Source: PCC-7336 sp039817825 (lineage in GTDB: Bacteria > Cyanobacteriota > Cyanobacteriia > Thermostichales > PCC-7336). From it: a stretch of DNA of 64,000 nucleotides. The DNA is taken from the NCBI GenBank assembly GCA_039817825.1, contig JBCBVA010000004.1, forward strand, positions 1 to 64,000, given 5' to 3'. The position numbers and the translations under genes are program-made. This document shows positions 61,256 through 64,000 of the stretch, one piece after another. Each line of letters begins with the position of its first letter. Within the stretch, counting starts at the first letter, position 1. The notes under the pieces are model-generated. The model was not told the DNA's origin and searched no databases. It saw nothing but the letters and a program-made list of their open reading frames with translations.

Positions 61256-61780
61256 TGCCAAAGCGTTAGGATCTGCACTTGCGAATGGACTCTGTGGACC
61301 TTTCGGGACAATTCGACTGGGGTTGAGTTCGGGCAGTACGGCGTGGTAGAGCTGCTTGACATGCTCGATGCTGGACACCTCTTGGGCGGACGAGTAGTCA
61401 TACAGAGTCTCTAAATAGCGTTGCAGGTTGGGGGAATCTGCTAGCCGCTTGAAGATTGCACTTGAACAGTCCGTGATAGGCAATGTCAAAGCGAAATAGT
61501 GTAGTGAACAGGCACCAGTCTGCAAGCGTCATGCGATCGCCGCCCAGATAGGGCTTGTTGTCCCAAAACGCTATTCCAATGCTCCAGATGCTTGAATAGC
61601 TCAGTCACTGCCACATCATATAGTCCTTGCCATTCAGTTAGGACAGAGGTTCTATACACAGTCAGGGATAGACATAGCTGAAATGTCCGCAGTGGTGTGG
61701 CCACGGCTATAAGCCAATTGGGTGGAGGCAAATCCGGTGCGATAGACGCCGTGATTGATGGGGTTTAGCTGGCTTATTGT
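61253..61780 (-). pseudogene. Broken glutathionyl-hydroquinone reductase gene
   Basis: The reverse strand encodes pieces of the C-terminal half of a glutathionyl-hydroquinone reductase (YqjG/ECM4 type GST) in different frames. From the upstream side these are INHGVYRTGFASTQLAY; MITE copy D; YDVAVTELFKHLEHWNSVL; then after a frameshift near 61570 DNKPYLGGDRMTLADWCLF and FRFDIAYHGLFKCNL; and after a second shift near 61460 KRLADSPNLQRYLETLYDY to LNPSRIVPKGP. The N-terminal thioredoxin-fold half is missing. Removing the element and one TA joins LAY to DVAV in frame, so the insertion is later than or independent of the frameshifts. Confidence 0.85.
61619..61711 (+). mobile_element. 93-bp palindromic MITE-like element, copy D, inside a pseudogene
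   Basis: The element TAGTCC...GGCTA (61621-61709) is flanked by TA on both sides (61619-61620 and 61710-61711). Deleting it with one TA restores the codon series Q-L-A-Y-D-V-A-V of the interrupted reductase gene. This is direct evidence of transposition with a TA target duplication, as made by IS630/Tc1-mariner transposases. Confidence 0.85.
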
Positions 61781-61899
61781 TTGTATCCAAACTATTTACT
61801 GCTGTTAGCAGATGTTTTTGGGTAAGGGGGGGCTGCAATGCAATGCAAGCAGGGCTCGGATTGTTCCGGGTGAACTGCGACATGTCAAGTTCGAGATGC

Positions 61900-62856
61900 T
61901 TAGAGAGTTGCTAAAATTTGCGCGTCAATCGCGAAGTCAACCTCGGTTTGATGGCGACCGGAGGCAATAAAGTCCCGATCCCAGAAATCTTTGACGCCGT
62001 CCGACAGCGAAATCTGTGGCATCCAGTTCAGATCGGTTTGGGCTTTGGAGATGGAGGCGAAGAAATGCTGGCCGCGGAGGGGGAAGGCTTTTCGCTTGCC
62101 GAGGTCGAACTGTTTGGGATCGAAGTGAACGATGTTAGCTTCCTTGCCAATCACTGCTGCGCATTCCTCGACCAAGCCGTTGAAGGTCATGCAGCGGGTA
62201 TCGGAAATATTGTAAATCTGGCCCTTGGCAGTGTTATTGCCCAACACTGCAACCATGGCAGCGGCGAGATCTTTAACGTGACCCAGTTGGGTGATCCACT
62301 GACCATTGTCTGGCACGAGGATCGGGCGGTTGCGATAGAGGCGATCGAAGAAGAACGCTTCAATATCGTTGTAATTACCGGTGCCATAGATATAGACGGG
62401 ACGAATGGAGGTGTAGGGGAAACCGTTCGCTTCGAATTGGGAGTCCAGGTAGGCTTCTGTATTGCCCTTGCCCTTGTGGCGGCTCTTAGGATCGAGGGCA
62501 TCCCCTTCGATATGGGGCATCAGGTTCGACTTGAGATAGACCCCAGCAGAACTCATGTAGACGAAGTGCTGCAGGTTGCTGTCTCTCAGGCACTCCACCA
62601 GGGGCTGGGTGTCGCTGAGTTCTCGTCCGTTGTTGTCAAAGACAGCGTCGAACTGTTGACCGGCAAGTTTCTCTTTAAGCTGAGCTGCGTCTTTACGATC
62701 GCCGTGAATTTGTTGAATTCCATCGATCGGGGCAGGACGATTACCGCGATTAAACAGCACCACTTCGTGACCGGCAGCCACCAACGCTTCCGTTAGCGCA
62801 ACTCCCACAAATCGGGTTCCCCCCATGACCAAAATTCGCACAGCTACTGCTCCCAT
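61900..62856 (-). CDS. NAD-dependent epimerase family protein, CSP41-like
   Basis: ATG 62856 gives 318 residues (the frame extends to 62907). The protein is an extended SDR: GGTRFVGVALTEALVAAGH is the Rossmann motif near residues 11-30, followed by FNRGNRPAP, VYMSSAGVYLKSNLMPH, and YIYGTGNYNDIEAFFFDRLY. These match the chloroplast CSP41/CRB proteins and their cyanobacterial relatives, which bind RNA and help stabilise chloroplast transcripts and ribosomes. The catalytic Tyr-x-x-x-Lys pair of true epimerases is not conserved. The role in cyanobacteria is unsettled. Confidence 0.85.
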   Translation of the reverse strand: MGAVAVRILVMGGTRFVGVALTEALVAAGHEVVLFNRGNRPAPIDGIQQIHGDRKDAAQLKEKLAGQQFDAVFDNNGRELSDTQPLVECLRDSNLQHFVYMSSAGVYLKSNLMPHIEGDALDPKSRHKGKGNTEAYLDSQFEANGFPYTSIRPVYIYGTGNYNDIEAFFFDRLYRNRPILVPDNGQWITQLGHVKDLAAAMVAVLGNNTAKGQIYNISDTRCMTFNGLVEECAAVIGKEANIVHFDPKQFDLGKRKAFPLRGQHFFASISKAQTDLNWMPQISLSDGVKDFWDRDFIASGRHQTEVDFAIDAQILATL

Positions 62857-62926
62857 CGAGATCCATCCGTTTGTCAGGATACGACAGTCCTTGCCCTCTC
62901 CGAACAATAAGAGCTAGAGAGTCTAC

Positions 62927-63442
62927 TTAGCGAGCACCTTGCCAGACATACCAGTTGGGATAGACGTAGACCCAATACCCTTCTACGCCAGTCTGGCCGC
63001 ACCAAGATCCTCCACTCCAATAGCCATAGTCGTTGTAGTCACCGTAGGTATTGCGATCGGCGGCACAGGTCAAAATTTGCTCTAGGCGATAGTAGCTACC
63101 GTTGGCGGATGCCAGTTCTGGCAGACTGATATTGGCGGAGATCTTCTGATTCGTGCTGTGTCCTTCCCGTTCCCACACGTACCAGTTGGGGTAGGAGTAC
63201 ACCCAATATCCAGCTTCCCCCGTCTGGTCGCACCAGGCTCCTCCGCCCCAGTAACCGTAATCGTTGTACTCGCCATAGGTGCCGCGATCCTCGGGGCATG
63301 TCATCACTTGCACCAGGCCGGAATAGCGACTGTTAGCAGATGTGGTGGAGTCTTGTGCAGTAGCTGGTGCGACGTCGAGAGCGATGGTGGCCGTAGCGGC
63401 GATCGTCAGAGAGGCGAGGGGAGTGACTAGACGCTGAAACAT
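62927..63442 (-). CDS. Secreted protein with a duplicated Cys/Tyr/Trp-rich domain
   Basis: ATG 63442 gives 171 residues beginning with a signal peptide (FQRLVTPLASLTIAATATIA) cut after ATAQ. Two copies of an about 53-residue domain follow. Each has a Cys near the start (VMTCPEDRGTYGEYNDYGYW and ILTCAADRNTYGDYNDYGYW), a second Cys in GGAWCDQTG or GGSWCGQTG, and the ending GYWVYSYPNWYVW or GYWVYVYPNWYVW. The two cysteines of each copy probably form a disulfide. The aromatic-rich surface suggests binding of sugars or another protein outside the cell. The family is not recognised. Confidence 0.72.
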   Translation of the reverse strand: MFQRLVTPLASLTIAATATIALDVAPATAQDSTTSANSRYSGLVQVMTCPEDRGTYGEYNDYGYWGGGAWCDQTGEAGYWVYSYPNWYVWEREGHSTNQKISANISLPELASANGSYYRLEQILTCAADRNTYGDYNDYGYWSGGSWCGQTGVEGYWVYVYPNWYVWQGAR

Positions 63443-64000
63443 GTATTGAGGGGAGACGTAACTAAAGCGAACCTTACCCAAGCAGACCGAGCATCCTGGC
63501 ATGGCTTGCCGCCGAACGCTTGAGTCGAGAACTATCGGGCTTTTGCTTTCAGTAATCCATAGGAGTAGTCCCAAGACAACTACCCATACCCCCCCTTCTT
63601 AAGAAGGTTTTACTCCGCAGATGCCTAGTGCTCTGTCCACAATAAGAATAGGAATCGGCAGTCAACCACAGGCTTACTGCACAGTGAGGGGCGAGAGATG
63701 ACACCCCAAAAAGTAAGCCTGACAAAGTACTAGAAACATAGTGTTCGGCCAGACTAGACAAGCTATGGCTTTCGGCAATCAGCTATGGAGAGTTCTCTAG
63801 CCATGTTTCGCGGCAGATCGAGGCTTTGAGCTGTCTCCGCCACTCCAGACCTTACCGCGGATTGCCATACCAAAAATTTTGACGGCTGGAATGCAACTAA
63901 GCTCAAAAGACCGGCGCCTGAGACGATCGACACCTGGAAAAACTAACACCAAAAGAGATGAATACTTGAGAAGACTAGCGACCCAACTCAGCGACCATCT
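63443..64000. other. Terminal non-coding stretch
   Basis: About 560 bases to the window end with no supported gene. It holds the promoter of the duplicated-domain protein and the foldback at 63625-63733. Confidence 0.35.
63625..63733. repeat. 109-bp foldback element with imperfect terminal repeats
   Basis: CTAGTGCTCTGTC (63625-63637) and GACAAAGTACTAG (63721-63733) are inverted copies with two mismatches. Inside, CAGGCTTACT (63669-63678) pairs perfectly with AGTAAGCCTG (63712-63721), enclosing a GGGG/CCCC core. It has no coding capacity and looks like a second small mobile-element family. Confidence 0.6.

Overview
The window comes from a cyanobacterial chromosome. It carries ycf4, the carotenoid pair pds-crtB, sqdB (sulfolipid), a System II cytochrome c assembly gene (ccs1), a CYP120-type P450, a CSP41-like epimerase and a cyanobacterial LptD-like protein. 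GCGATCGC (HIP1) octamers are frequent, base composition is moderately GC-rich, and heptamer-type tandem repeats lie between genes. No rRNA, tRNA, CRISPR array or complete insertion sequence was seen. The exact species cannot be given from sequence reading alone.

Layout. 1-10 kb: a cut-off spondin-domain protein, glycerol kinase, a Tat-exported PhoX-type phosphatase behind a Pho-box-like motif, a DUF3592 protein, a P450 and a DUF2126 protein. 10-20 kb: miaB, an MIF-like tautomerase, two small unnamed genes, cobI, a DUF362 protein next to ccs1, and lysS. 20-33 kb: a response-regulator/GAF/histidine-kinase protein, a class V aminotransferase, glutamate dehydrogenase, a secreted protein, an LptD-like outer-membrane protein, pheT and pds-crtB. 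34-44 kb: an orphan S24 (CI/LexA-like) repressor, a short Hsp70-like ATPase, an OmpR-type two-component pair, an RTX matrixin protease, ycf4 and a pentapeptide-repeat protein.

44.6-53.5 kb is the most unusual stretch. Leftward genes encode a C-terminally membrane-anchored globin, a pentaheme and a hexaheme cytochrome c (overlapping by one base), a monoheme Tll0287-like lipoprotein, a multi-histidine b-type membrane protein and a lumenal thioredoxin. Reading rightward from the same intergenic region are a ResB-like and a ResC/CcsA-like protein, which look like a dedicated heme-attachment machine, separate from the ccs1 at 16.8 kb. A small PCP_red-domain gene follows. Together they suggest an electron path from the quinone pool through a b-type protein to multiheme cytochromes, possibly serving nitrogen-oxide or oxygen chemistry. 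The terminal substrate is not shown by the sequence.

54-64 kb: a ParA-type ATPase with a one-base-overlapping coiled-coil partner (a possible McdAB-like positioning pair), lgt, an SRAP protein, class I aldolase, sqdB, a glutathionyl-hydroquinone reductase pseudogene interrupted by a small mobile element, a CSP41-like epimerase and a secreted protein with a duplicated Cys/Tyr/Trp-rich domain.

A 93-95 bp palindromic element occurs four times. In the pseudogene its removal, with one copy of a TA duplication, restores the ancestral reading frame, which shows that it transposed.
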